The notes: a model not told the origin generated them from the sequence alone. DNA of 64,000 nt from Thermobispora bispora DSM 43833 (GCF_000092645.1 NC_014165.1:1-64000), one strand, 5' to 3'; shown: positions 39,113 to 47,942, counted from the stretch's first letter. Numbers and translations are program-made.

Positions 39113-41599
39113 ATGAGCGGTGAGCCCTGGCCGGCGCCTGGTGCTCGGTGGCCCTCTCGCCGGCACCCGGTGGACCGGCGCGTGCCGGCGGCCGCCCCGC
39201 TGATCGCCGTGCTCCTTTCCCTGATCGCCGTCGTGTTCGGCGCGGTGTCACCGGCGTCCGCGACCGCCGTACCGGCCTCCCCATCGGCCGTTGCTCCGGT
39301 GCCGGGACGAGCGCCGGCCGCCGCCGCGGCGACACCGGCCACCGCTCCCCACGCCTCCCCGCCCGCATCCCCGGCACGGGAGCCCGCCGCCGCCGTCTCT
39401 CCGCCCGCATCCGCGGCAGGGGAGCCGGCCGTCGCCTCCGTCTCCGTATCCACGGCAGGGGAGCCGGCCGTCGCCTCCGCGCCACCGGCCGCGGCGGCCG
39501 CCGCACCCCAACCCCGCGAGGCTCGATCAGGAACGGTCTCCCCCGCCGACCAGGCGCAGCGGGTCGCGGTGATCGGCGTGCCCGGCCTCCGGTGGGGCGA
39601 CCTCGACCCCGAGCGCACCCCCAACCTCTGGCAGCTCGCCACCGAGGGCGCGGTCGCCTCGCTCTCCACCCGGACCATCCCGCCCGAGGGGACGTCGGTG
39701 AACTGCCCGGTCGCCGGGTGGCTGACGGTCTCCGCCGGGCAGCGGGCCGCCGCGCCGGGCCCGGGCTGCCCACCCGCCCCGGAGCCGGTCCGCGCCGCCG
39801 ACGGGTCGGCCACCGTCCCCGGGTGGTCCGAGCTGGCCGCCCTGCAGCGGTCGAGCGCCTACCAGGCGAGCATCGGCCTGCTCGGCCAGGCGATCACCGC
39901 GGCCGGGGGCCGGGTCGCCGCCGTCGGCCCCGGGGCGGCGCTCGCCGCCGCCGACCAGAACGGCCGGGTCGCCACGTACGCGCGCACCCCGGGCGAGCTG
40001 CCCGACCTCACCCCGTACGCCGCGGTCTTCGCCGAGGCCGGGGAGATCGCCAGAGCGTGGTGGCGCGCGGGTCAGGGCCGCGCGGTCGAGCTCGACGACG
40101 CGGCCCGCGCCACCGCGGTCCGCGCCGCCGACCGGACCGTGGGCGAGCTACTGCGACACCTCCCACCCGAGACCCTCGTCCTCGTCGCAGGCCTCTCCGA
40201 CGCCGGATCCCTGGCGCACCTCCACGTCGCCATCGCCCTCGGCCCCGGCCGGGGCGAGCCGTACTGGCGGAGCACGCTCACCGCGGCCTCCACCCGCCAG
40301 GACGCCCTGGTCACGATCACCGACGTGACCGCGACCGTCACCCACGTGCTCGGCCTCCCCACCCCGGAGGGCGCGGTGGGCCGGCCGTGGCGCCCCGCCG
40401 GACCGGCCCCGGAGGACCCGGTCGCCGAGCTCGCCGCCGCCGACCTGGCCGGCCAGGTGCTCCGGGAGATCAGGCCGTCGTTCTACACCGCCCTCGTGAT
40501 CGTCCAGCTCGCCTTCTACGGCATCGCCGCGGCCGTGGTCCGCCGGTTCCGGCGGATGCTCACCGCGGTCCAGGTGGTCGCCGTGGTGAGCGGGGCGGTC
40601 CCGGTCGCGACGTTCCTCGCCCAGCTCGTGCCGTGGTGGAGCGCCGGGCGCCCGATGCTCGCCCTCAACGCGGTGATCCTCGGCTTCGCCGTCCTGATCG
40701 CCGGGCTGGCGTTCGCCGGGCCGTGGCGGCGGCACGTGCTCGGCCCGCTCACCGTGGTCGCCGGGGTGAGCTCGCTCACCCTGCTCATCGACGTGATGAC
40801 CGGCTCCCACCTGCAGGTGAACGCGGTCACCGGGTACGAACCGGTGACCGGGGGCCGGTTCTACGGGTTCGGCAACATCGCGTTCGCGGTGTTCGCGACC
40901 GGCACGATCCTGTTCCTCGCCGGGCTGTGGCGGCTGCGCTGCGGCCTGCTGCGGCCGGTGGTCCTCGGCTACGCCCTCTTCGCGATCGTCGTGGACGGCT
41001 GGCCGGGCTGGGGGGCGGACTTCGGCGGGGTGCCGTCGTTCGTGCTCGGCGTGGCCGTGTTCGCCTTGCTGGCCTTCGGGCTGCGGATCTCCCCCGGCCG
41101 GCTGGGTCTCATCGCGCTCGGCGGCGCGGTCCTGATCGCCGCGCTCAGCGTCGCGGACTGGCTGCGGCCCGCCGACCGGCGCACCCACCTCGGGGCGTTC
41201 GTCGACCAGGTGCTCGCCGGGGAGGGCTGGCCGATCGTCACCCGCAAGCTCTCCGCGATGCTCAACACGCTCGGCAACGTGTGGCTGACCCTGCTCGCCC
41301 TGGTCGCGGTCGCGTTCCTCTTCCTCGTGCTCCACAAGCCGTCCCGGTGGGGCGCGTCCGCGCTCTCCCAGGCGTACGGCAGGGCGCCCGAGCTGCGCGC
41401 CGGGCTGTTCGGCGCGCTCGCCACCGCGATCTGCGGGTTCGTGCTCAACGACTCGGGGATCGCGATCCCCGCGATGGCCCTGACGGTGGCCGTGCCGCTC
41501 ACGCTCGCGGCCGCGGTGCGCGCGCTCCGGCTCGGGCCGCCCACCACAGCAGACCGATCGTCAGCGGAATCAGCGCGCACGGCACCGCCCACTCCCTGA
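39113..41599 (+). CDS. Polytopic membrane protein with alkaline-phosphatase-like exterior domain
   Basis: The product is about 828 residues. A membrane helix near residues 28–50 is followed by an Ala/Pro-rich linker containing repeated hexapeptides such as SAAGEPAVAS. A domain at about 145–440 opens with VAVIGVPGLRWGDLDPERTP and contains MSAGQ-like and LVLVAGLSDAG elements of the alkaline phosphatase/sulfatase fold. A C-terminal half has about ten helices (FYTALVIVQLAFYGIAAAVV onward) with a conserved-looking FYGFGNIAFAVFA near 585 and GWGADFGGVPSF near 635. It may modify or move envelope glycans; no reaction is known. I chose ATG 39113 after AGGAG. Its end overlaps the convergent mannosyltransferase gene by 101 bp. 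Confidence 0.75.
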   Translation: MSGEPWPAPGARWPSRRHPVDRRVPAAAPLIAVLLSLIAVVFGAVSPASATAVPASPSAVAPVPGRAPAAAAATPATAPHASPPASPAREPAAAVSPPASAAGEPAVASVSVSTAGEPAVASAPPAAAAAAPQPREARSGTVSPADQAQRVAVIGVPGLRWGDLDPERTPNLWQLATEGAVASLSTRTIPPEGTSVNCPVAGWLTVSAGQRAAAPGPGCPPAPEPVRAADGSATVPGWSELAALQRSSAYQASIGLLGQAITAAGGRVAAVGPGAALAAADQNGRVATYARTPGELPDLTPYAAVFAEAGEIARAWWRAGQGRAVELDDAARATAVRAADRTVGELLRHLPPETLVLVAGLSDAGSLAHLHVAIALGPGRGEPYWRSTLTAASTRQDALVTITDVTATVTHVLGLPTPEGAVGRPWRPAGPAPEDPVAELAAADLAGQVLREIRPSFYTALVIVQLAFYGIAAAVVRRFRRMLTAVQVVAVVSGAVPVATFLAQLVPWWSAGRPMLALNAVILGFAVLIAGLAFAGPWRRHVLGPLTVVAGVSSLTLLIDVMTGSHLQVNAVTGYEPVTGGRFYGFGNIAFAVFATGTILFLAGLWRLRCGLLRPVVLGYALFAIVVDGWPGWGADFGGVPSFVLGVAVFALLAFGLRISPGRLGLIALGGAVLIAALSVADWLRPADRRTHLGAFVDQVLAGEGWPIVTRKLSAMLNTLGNVWLTLLALVAVAFLFLVLHKPSRWGASALSQAYGRAPELRAGLFGALATAICGFVLNDSGIAIPAMALTVAVPLTLAAAVRALRLGPPTTADRSSAESARTAPPTP

Positions 41600-43154
41600 C
41601 CACGCTCACCAGCCAGCCGAGGTCCGCGGGCTGGCCGTGCTGCCGGGCCGGGAGGTACCCGAGCGAGAGCGCGGTGAGGTGGGCGACCAGGAACGCCTCG
41701 AGCGCCGAGGCGGGGACGAGCGCGAGCAGCGCGAACGCCAGCCCGGCGTACCAGGGCAGCACGTACGGCGCGGCGAACAGCCAGGCGGCGGTGAGCGCGA
41801 GCGCCACCGCCGCGCCCTCCCGGTACGGCACGGCCGCCGGTGTGCCCGCCACCGCCGTGGCCGGCGGGAGCGCGGAGCCTGCGGGGTCACCCGGTCCTTC
41901 CGCGCCGGAGCTCCGGTCCACCGGGCGGGAAGGCTCGGCGGCCCCGGCCGCGCCCAGGGGGCCCGCCGCTTCAGCCGCGCCCGATGGGCCCACCGCTCCG
42001 GCCGGGCCGGAGGCCCGCGCCGCGCGATCCCGGGCGAGCAGGCGGCGCAGCAGGAGCCCGGCGAGCGACGCGAGCAGCGCCAGGGAGCCTGCTTGGATCC
42101 ACGGCCGGTAGGCCCCCGGACCGAAGAGGGCCTGCAGGGCCCGCTGCACCAGCTTCCACGGCGTGGCGAGCGAGATCGACCGGCTCGCGTTCAGCACCTG
42201 GTCGAGCGCGTGCGGCCCGGCGAGCCGGTAGGCGACCAGCACCGTCGCGGTGGCGGTGACCACCACGAGGGCGAGCCGGGCCGGGCGGCGCCGCAGCTCC
42301 CAGGCGAGCCCGGGGGCGACCAGCCCGGCGGTGACCTTCACCGCGACGCCCAGCCCGAGCGGCACGCCCGCGCAGGCGACGAGCCCGGCGACGGCGAACG
42401 CGATCGCGAGCGTGTCGAGGTGCATGCCGGCGGCGAGCTGGTAGATGAGCAGCGGGTTGGCGATCCACAGCAGCGCGGCGCGGCGCTGCCGTCCCCGGTC
42501 CCCGCGGGTGGCGTGGTGGAGGAACAGCCCGGTGGCGATGAACGCGGCGGCGTTGGCGAGCGCGAGCACGAACACGGTGAGCCGCACCGACTCACCGCCG
42601 ATGTGGCCGGCGAGGGTCTGCAGGGCGGTCGCCACCGGGCCGTAGACGCTCGGGGTGTTCCGCCACTCCTCGACCGCCCCGGTGACCGGGTCGCCGGGCA
42701 GGTCGGCGGGCACGGTCACGTACGGGTCGTGGCCGAGCACGGCGATCCGGCCGTAGGCGGCGTAGTTGAGGTGGTCGGCCGAGCCCGACGGCGGCAGGAA
42801 CGCGAGCACCGCGGCGGCCGCGCACCCGGCGGCCACCAGGGTGCGCGCCCCGGGCAGCCGCTCGGCCGCGAGCAGCCCGGTGGCGAGGCCGGCCGCGCCG
42901 AGGACGATTGCCGCGGCGGCGAGCGCGATGACGAGGTGGCCGTCCGGGGCGAGGCCGAGCGAGTACGGCGGGTGCCAGGCGGGCCCGGGGAGCGCGGGGA
43001 CCATGGCCGACGGCCCGAGCAGGCCGATGGTGATGGTGCACAGGATGGACAGCCAGGAGGCGGCGACGGCGAACCGCGCCGCCGCCGTGCCGTTCAGAGG
43101 CCGGACGCCGGATCGCCCGAACGGCCAGGCCGGCCTCGCCGTCTCCGCAGCCAC
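41499..43154 (-). CDS. Polyprenol-phosphate-dependent mannosyltransferase (MptB-like GT-C)
   Basis: This 551-residue protein with about 12–13 membrane helices is of the GT-C fold. An early loop (SADHLNYAAYGRIAVLGHDPY near residue 125) and VEEWRNTPSVYGPVATALQT near 160 are typical of actinobacterial alpha-mannosyltransferases such as MptA/MptB, which use polyprenyl-phospho-mannose outside the membrane to build lipomannan-type glycans. A poorly conserved Ala/Gly/Pro loop (about 375–430) interrupts the helices. The GTG start at 43154 lacks a strong ribosome-binding site. It faces, and overlaps by 101 bp, the alkaline-phosphatase-like gene, and is followed upstream by a GT2 gene in the same direction. 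Confidence 0.82.
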   Translation of the reverse strand: MAAETARPAWPFGRSGVRPLNGTAAARFAVAASWLSILCTITIGLLGPSAMVPALPGPAWHPPYSLGLAPDGHLVIALAAAAIVLGAAGLATGLLAAERLPGARTLVAAGCAAAAVLAFLPPSGSADHLNYAAYGRIAVLGHDPYVTVPADLPGDPVTGAVEEWRNTPSVYGPVATALQTLAGHIGGESVRLTVFVLALANAAAFIATGLFLHHATRGDRGRQRRAALLWIANPLLIYQLAAGMHLDTLAIAFAVAGLVACAGVPLGLGVAVKVTAGLVAPGLAWELRRRPARLALVVVTATATVLVAYRLAGPHALDQVLNASRSISLATPWKLVQRALQALFGPGAYRPWIQAGSLALLASLAGLLLRRLLARDRAARASGPAGAVGPSGAAEAAGPLGAAGAAEPSRPVDRSSGAEGPGDPAGSALPPATAVAGTPAAVPYREGAAVALALTAAWLFAAPYVLPWYAGLAFALLALVPASALEAFLVAHLTALSLGYLPARQHGQPADLGWLVSVVREWAVPCALIPLTIGLLWWAARAGARAPRPRA

Positions 43155-43211
43155 CCGGAAATTTCACCACATCGCCGGTGCCGCCCGATCCGTCTGACGT
43201 CCGGGCCCGGG

Positions 43212-43952
43212 TCAGCGGCGGAGCGCGCGGATCGTCCGCACGCCCTGCGCGATCACGGGCTCGCGGGCGGCGAGGGCGAGCGCGACGTCACGGAACTGCT
43301 TGGCCCGGTGGAGCTGCGACCGCCAGTCGGTGCCGGTCGCCCGGTGGGCCATGTCGACCTCGACCTCGAGGACGCGGAAACCGGCCCGGAGCAGGTCGAT
43401 GGTCATGCCGGTCTCCACGCCGAACCCGAAGGCGAGGGGCAGCGCCGCCTCGAAGGCGGCGCGGGTGAGGCAGCGCTGGCCGTTGAGCGGCTGCCTCGCC
43501 TCCCACCCGGTGAGCCGCTTGATGCCGTCCCGGGCGAGCCGGACCACCATGCCGTGGCCGCCGAGCTTCACCCGGGTGGTGAAGTTCGCGATGGTCATGT
43601 CGGCGGCGCCGGAGCGGACCGGGGTGATGAGCGCGTGCGCGGCCGCCGCGGTGTCGCCGAGGTCGGCGTCGAGGAAGAGGAGGTGCCTGGGCTGCTCCCC
43701 GTCGAGCAGCCGGACGGCTTCGGCACCGGTCTCCATGGCCGCCGCCTTGCCCCGGTTGCGGCTGTGCCGTACCACGCGGGCCCCGGCCTCCGCGGCCACC
43801 CGGGCGGTCTCGTCGGCCGACCCGTCGTCGACGACCACGACGAGATCGACGCCGGGGAGCTTCGCCGCGGCGGTCACGGTGGCGCCGATCCGCTCGGCCT
43901 CGTCCTTGGCCGGGATCACTACCGCGGTGTCCGGGGTGATGCGTTCGTTCAT
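43212..43952 (-). CDS. Family 2 glycosyltransferase
   Basis: The 246-residue enzyme has a single GT-A domain. The nucleotide-sugar motifs are TAVVIPAKDEAERIG near residue 8, VVVDDGSADET near 39 and the metal-binding LFLDADLGD near 92. HRATGTDWRSQLHRAKQF near 208 lies at the C-terminus. It resembles cytoplasmic GT2 enzymes such as polyprenyl-phosphate hexose synthases or glucosyl-3-phosphoglycerate synthase. A polyprenyl-phosphate sugar donor for the adjacent GT-C enzyme is an attractive inference. It starts six bases after the STAS gene and precedes the mannosyltransferase, so all three may be one leftward transcript. Confidence 0.85.
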   Translation of the reverse strand: MNERITPDTAVVIPAKDEAERIGATVTAAAKLPGVDLVVVVDDGSADETARVAAEAGARVVRHSRNRGKAAAMETGAEAVRLLDGEQPRHLLFLDADLGDTAAAAHALITPVRSGAADMTIANFTTRVKLGGHGMVVRLARDGIKRLTGWEARQPLNGQRCLTRAAFEAALPLAFGFGVETGMTIDLLRAGFRVLEVEVDMAHRATGTDWRSQLHRAKQFRDVALALAAREPVIAQGVRTIRALRR

Positions 43953-43958
43953 GAGCGG

Positions 43959-44309
43959 TCAGCCCTTGTGCTCGGTGGTGAGCAGGTCGTCCGGCACCGC
44001 GTCGTGCACGGTGAAGACCGAGTCCAGGCCGGTGACCTGGAGGATCTTCCGTACCGCGGACCGCGGGGCCGCCACCTCCAGATCGCCACCGCGCTCGCGC
44101 AGCCGCTTGAGCGCGGAGAGCAGGACGTTCACGCCGGTGGAGTCGCAGAACTCCACCTCGGACATGTCTATCACCACTCGCTGGGGCGAGGTGCTGATAA
44201 GCCGCGCGAATTCCGCTTGTAGCTGAGGCGCGGTATATAGGTCGATTTCGCCGGATACGGCCACTATGGCCGTTCCGCCGCTGGATCGCGTCGCGACTTT
44301 GAGCTCCAC
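43959..44309 (-). CDS. STAS-domain anti-sigma factor antagonist
   Basis: This 116-residue STAS protein belongs to the SpoIIAA/RsbV/BldG group. VAVSGEIDLYTAPQLQAEF near residue 17 and VIDMSEVEFCDSTGVNVLL near 46 contain the phosphorylatable serine region (DSTG) that RsbW-type kinases modify. Unphosphorylated protein would bind an anti-sigma factor and free its sigma factor. GTG start. No sigma or anti-sigma gene is adjacent, but two RsbW-like ATPases occur elsewhere in the window (31386 and 45442). It is six bases from the GT2 gene. Confidence 0.93.
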   Translation of the reverse strand: MELKVATRSSGGTAIVAVSGEIDLYTAPQLQAEFARLISTSPQRVVIDMSEVEFCDSTGVNVLLSALKRLRERGGDLEVAAPRSAVRKILQVTGLDSVFTVHDAVPDDLLTTEHKG

Positions 44310-44516
44310 GAGGCGACACTAGCGCCGCACCGGCTCCCGGGTCACGCTTCGCCGGAGCCCACACAATAGTTGCCGCGTTTCTCCGCGATTCTGTAGGCAA
44401 GCGAACGCCGAGTACGCAAAGCTTGACGCTGAGCGATACCGGCCTGGCCGGAAGGAGGGCCCGGAACCTCCGCGTCTTGGCCATCGCTTCACGAAGGAGG
44501 GCGGGCGCCGAGCACA

Positions 44517-45068
44517 ATGGGCCCGGAAAAGATGAGCAGCGGCATTCCTGAAGACCCAAGTCGGCAGCGGGTCCGCGAGCACCTGGAGATCATCCAGAGC
44601 CGCGGCGCGAAGGCGTCGATCTGGCGCGAGACGATCGAACCGTTGCGTCAGTTGATCAATCGTGAGGGCCACGTCCCGGTCACGACCCGGCTCACCCCCG
44701 AGGATCTCGACTTCCTCGCCGAGGCGCGGGATGACGTGCTCACCCTCACCGAACTTGTCCTCCGCCTCCTCGAGCTGCACCAGCCGCGGGACGCGGGCGG
44801 CATCACCACCGACCCGTCCCGGCCGATCCTGCGGTGCCGGAGCTGCATGTGGCGGTGGCCCTGCCCCACGTTCCGGGCGATGAGCGAGGCGTTCGCGCCG
44901 CGGGAACGGCCGGAGCGGATCAACCGCTACCCGATCGGTACGGCATGGCAGGCGCAGCGCGGCCTGCACCGGGCCGGCGAGGGAGCCGCCGGGCCCCGGG
45001 TGCCGGGCATCCCCGAGCCGGCGGGGGGCGGGGAGGCGGCCGGGCACGACGTCCCGGGCGAGCCCTGA
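44517..45068 (+). CDS. Unknown actinomycete protein with Cys–Trp cluster
   Basis: I do not recognise this 183-residue protein. The N-terminal half is helical and charged (RQRVREHLEIIQSRGAKASI, then TRLTPEDLDFLAEARDDVL). Residues about 107–117 read RCRSCMWRWPCP, a CxxC…C arrangement with tryptophans that could hold a metal. The last 40 residues are Gly/Pro/Ala-rich and disordered. ATG at 44517 or the in-frame ATG at 44532 may be used. It is the first of two rightward small genes divergent from the STAS operon. Confidence 0.7.
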   Translation: MGPEKMSSGIPEDPSRQRVREHLEIIQSRGAKASIWRETIEPLRQLINREGHVPVTTRLTPEDLDFLAEARDDVLTLTELVLRLLELHQPRDAGGITTDPSRPILRCRSCMWRWPCPTFRAMSEAFAPRERPERINRYPIGTAWQAQRGLHRAGEGAAGPRVPGIPEPAGGGEAAGHDVPGEP

Positions 45069-45107
45069 GCGGTCGCGCCCTCCGGCCCGGTCGCGTACGG
45101 TGGCGGT

Positions 45108-45281
45108 ATGGCCCGTATCGCGCTCACCGTCCTGGGGATCTTCCTCGCCCTGTGGCTCGTGTTCGGCTTCGTGCTGCCGACGCTGTTCGCGATCTTCAAG
45201 TTCCTGCTGTTCGCCGCGGTCCTCGCGTTCCTCGGGTTCGTGGCGGTCACCCTCGTCGGCAAGGTGTCCGGCAGATCGTGA
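45108..45281 (+). CDS. Small hydrophobic membrane protein (57 aa)
   Basis: ATG at 45108 gives 57 residues that are almost entirely two hydrophobic segments: residues about 3–27 (IALTVLGIFLALWLVFGFVL) and 28–50 (FAIFKFLLFAAVLAFLGFVA). The tail is a short basic GKVSGRS. It has no recognised family. Codon third positions are strongly G/C, as in real genes here. It lies 40 bases after the unknown Cys–Trp protein and may share its transcript. Confidence 0.65.
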   Translation: MARIALTVLGIFLALWLVFGFVLPTLFAIFKFLLFAAVLAFLGFVAVTLVGKVSGRS

Positions 45282-45298
45282 ACCCGGCACGCCCCGGC

Positions 45299-45373
45299 GG
45301 TCACGTCACCGGCTGAGCCGATCGGTCACGTGACCGCCTGAGCCGATCCATCACGTCAGCGGCCGAGCCGATC
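45299..45373. repeat. Three 25-bp tandem repeats
   Basis: GGTCACGTCACCGGCTGAGC-CGATC (45299–45323) is followed by two variants (45324–45348 and 45349–45373) that keep TCACGT…GAGCCGATC. The core TCACGT(G/C)A is itself near-palindromic in copy 2 (GGTCACGTGACC). The repeats lie just after the 57-codon gene. Confidence 0.85.
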
Positions 45374-45441
45374 CCGGGCGCCCGCCGCACCGGGCGCCCG
45401 TACCGGGCCGGACGGGCGGGCGACGATAGGGCCGATTCCGG

Positions 45442-46008
45442 TCACCGGTTTCCCCGGGTTTCGGTACGGCCCGCCGCGCCCGGCGGGTGCTCGGCCGTGT
45501 GCGGCCCGGTCCCGTTCTTCGACTCCCAGGAGGCGGTGATCCGCGCCCAGACCGTGGTCTGCCGGTCCTCGTGACGCACCCCCCACCGCTCCGCCACGTA
45601 GTCCACGATGCTCAGCCCGCGGCCGCCGAGCGAGGAGAGCGTCAGGCACCCCGCACGCGGCTCGGTCGCCGCCCCACCGTCGCTCACCTGCACCTCGACG
45701 TGGCTCTCGGAGCAGCTCCACGCCACCCGGAGCTTGCCCGAGGGGAGCGGATGGGCATGCCGGAGGGCGTTGCTCAGCAGCTCGCTCAGCACGAGAACGA
45801 CGTCATCGACCGCGGAGGAGACCAGCCCCGCGGCCTGCAGCTCGGCACTGAGGCGCTGGCGGGCGATGGCGACGCTCGACGGCGCGTACGGCAGCATCAC
45901 AACGCGCGACGCAATCACCTCCCCGCATCCGTTTCCCGGAGGAAACCAGCCCCCCAGTACGGCCGAAATGCCCCGTGAAGTCACCAGAGAAACCGAAGCA
46001 TCGATCAC
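45442..46008 (-). CDS. RsbW/SpoIIAB-like ATP-binding regulatory protein (second)
   Basis: The product is up to 188 residues, with a GHKL (HATPase_c_2) domain at about 40–165. Motifs are VDDVVLVLSELLSNALRHAH near 67, VEVQVSDGGAA near 103 and LGGRGLSIVDYVAERWGV near 127. It would bind ATP and act as a kinase or binding partner in sigma-factor or signalling switches. The start is uncertain: GTG 46008 has no good ribosome-binding site, and starts near residue 31–38 (after a GGAGG) fit the domain edge better. It lies just downstream of the sensor kinase in the same direction. Confidence 0.83.
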   Translation of the reverse strand: MIDASVSLVTSRGISAVLGGWFPPGNGCGEVIASRVVMLPYAPSSVAIARQRLSAELQAAGLVSSAVDDVVLVLSELLSNALRHAHPLPSGKLRVAWSCSESHVEVQVSDGGAATEPRAGCLTLSSLGGRGLSIVDYVAERWGVRHEDRQTTVWARITASWESKNGTGPHTAEHPPGAAGRTETRGNR

Positions 46009-46025
46009 AGATTGCTGACATTCGA

Positions 46026-47942
46026 CTATTGATCAGTGGTCATCGGGGCCTTCTGCTTACCCTGCCCCGAATCGGGCACCGCACACGGCAGCACCACCCG
46101 CATGCGCGTACCCCCTCCGGGACGGGGGTGGGCCGTCACCTCCCCTCCTTGAGCCCGGGCCAGGCTCCGCACGATGTAGAGGCCGAGGCCCACACCGCCG
46201 AACCTGCGCCGGTTGCCGCTGTCCGCTTGTACGAACCGTTCGAAGATACGCTCCCGGTCCGCGGGCGCGATGCCCACCCCCTCATCTTCGACCACGACCA
46301 CCACGCGGTCGCCCTCGGCCCAGGCCGCGACGCGGATCAGGCCCCCGTCCGGCGAGTACTTGAACGCGTTCTCCAGGAGCTGGCCGAGCAGGATCTCGGT
46401 GGCGAGGGCGTCCCCGTGGACCAGCGGGAGGCCGGGCTGGACGTCCACCTCGATCCGGTGCCGGTCGGAGAGCGCCGGCAGGCCGAGCGTGGCCGCGCGG
46501 ATCCGCTCGCCCAGGTCGAACGGCTCGGTCGTGATGGTGAGCGCGCCCGTGCCGGCCCACGCGCCGAGCAGCAGGTGGTCCATGAGCCGCCCGAGCGCGT
46601 TGGCGCGTTCCGCGATCGTGCGCACCGCCGACCGCCGCTCCGCGTCGGAGAGGGCGTCCCACCGGCGGTCGAGCGTGCTGGCGAACCCGCGCACGATCGT
46701 GATCGGGGTGCGCAGCTCGTGGCCGGTGACGGCGAGGAACAGGTCCTTGGCCTCCTCCAGCTCCTTCGCCCGGGTCACGTCCCGGAAGTCGACCACGGCC
46801 TCGCCGGTCTCCGGGATCTCGTTGCACAGCACGTCGAGCCAGCGGCCGGACGGCAGCCGGAAGGTCAGCTTCTCCCCCGGCGCGGGCAGCGGGAACGGCG
46901 GCGGCTTCCCGATCACCTCGGCCGCGGTGAGCCCGGTCAGCTCCGCGGCGGCCGCGTTCCACCGCACCACCCGGGACTCGCCGTCGAGCACCGCGATCCC
47001 GTCCGCGCACGCGTCGAAGACGGCGCGCTCGTGCGCGCGCTGCCGTACCGCCTCCTGGTAGGCCATGGCGTTGCCCACCGCGATCCCCACGTGCCCGGCG
47101 AGCAGCTCGAGCAGCTCCAGCTCCACGTGGCTCGCCCGGTGTCTCGCGAACAGGGCGTACAGCGCGCCGTACGGCCGGCCGCCGACCGCGGCGAGGCCCA
47201 CCGCGATGGTGTGCACCCCGGGGACGTACGCCCGGAGCGGCTCCTCGCACCCGTCGCCGACGCCGGTCTCGAGCAGCACCGGCCGGCCGGTGCGGAGCAG
47301 CTTGCCGACCAGGCTCGTGGCCAGCTCCGCCGTGCTGCCCCGGGCCTCCTCGGGGAGCCGGTGCAGGCCGACGAGCCGCAGCCGGTCCCCCTCGATCGAC
47401 GCGAACGCCCCGGCGTCGGCGCCGGTGAGCTCGGTGAGGCTCGCCGCGATGCGGTCGAGCACGATCGGCAGGTCGAGGTCGGCGTTGATGTCCGCGACCA
47501 CGTCGGTGAGCCGCCGGACCAGCCTGGCCCGGCGGGCCGCCCCGCCCTGGGCGGCGTCGTCGTCCTCGACCGAGTGGTAGACGCTCACGTACCCCAGGAG
47601 CGCCCCGGTGGGGGAGCGCAGCGCGCTCGTGTCCACCCGCACGTCGAGGAGCCGGCCGTCCCGGTGGTAGCGCCTGCTGCGCAGGGAGACGCGCCCACCG
47701 GTGCGGACCCGTTCGAGCACCGCGTTGTGCTCGGCCATCAGCTCCCTGGGCACGATCGGCGCCCGCTTGCCGACGAGCTCCTCGGCCTGCCAGCCGAAGA
47801 GCCGCTCGGCCGCCGCGTTCCAGCTCACCACCGCCAGATCGCGGTCGAAGGCGACGATGGCGTCCGGGGCGCTGGCGACGACCGCGCCGGCGACGCCGTC
47901 CGCATCCCCGTCGGTCACCCAGGAGCCGTCCACGTCACCCAT
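46026..47942 (-). CDS. PAS–GAF–PAS sensor histidine kinase
   Basis: The 638-residue soluble kinase has an N-terminal PAS domain (about residues 15–135: VVSWNAAAERLFGW) and a GAF domain (about 150–295: LTDVVADINADLDLPIVLDR). A second PAS follows (about 305–400: VVRWNAAAAELTG). The HisKA has GHELRTPITIVRG near 410, with phosphorylated His near 411. The ATPase core has LLENAFKYS near 527, VEDEGVGIAP near 555 and FGGVGLGLYIV near 583. No membrane helices, so it senses an internal signal. No response regulator is adjacent; the next leftward gene encodes an RsbW-like protein, an unusual pairing. ATG at 47942. Confidence 0.92.
   Translation of the reverse strand: MGDVDGSWVTDGDADGVAGAVVASAPDAIVAFDRDLAVVSWNAAAERLFGWQAEELVGKRAPIVPRELMAEHNAVLERVRTGGRVSLRSRRYHRDGRLLDVRVDTSALRSPTGALLGYVSVYHSVEDDDAAQGGAARRARLVRRLTDVVADINADLDLPIVLDRIAASLTELTGADAGAFASIEGDRLRLVGLHRLPEEARGSTAELATSLVGKLLRTGRPVLLETGVGDGCEEPLRAYVPGVHTIAVGLAAVGGRPYGALYALFARHRASHVELELLELLAGHVGIAVGNAMAYQEAVRQRAHERAVFDACADGIAVLDGESRVVRWNAAAAELTGLTAAEVIGKPPPFPLPAPGEKLTFRLPSGRWLDVLCNEIPETGEAVVDFRDVTRAKELEEAKDLFLAVTGHELRTPITIVRGFASTLDRRWDALSDAERRSAVRTIAERANALGRLMDHLLLGAWAGTGALTITTEPFDLGERIRAATLGLPALSDRHRIEVDVQPGLPLVHGDALATEILLGQLLENAFKYSPDGGLIRVAAWAEGDRVVVVVEDEGVGIAPADRERIFERFVQADSGNRRRFGGVGLGLYIVRSLARAQGGEVTAHPRPGGGTRMRVVLPCAVPDSGQGKQKAPMTTDQ

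Noticed and set aside
39148-42111. 987-codon rightward open frame overlapping the membrane protein and mannosyltransferase genes
   Set aside because: The alternative frame gives Arg/Gly/Pro-rich sequence, while the other frames carry clear membrane helices.
41637-44222. 861-codon rightward open frame antisense to the two glycosyltransferase genes
   Set aside because: Shadow frame with no domain; both antisense genes have clear families.
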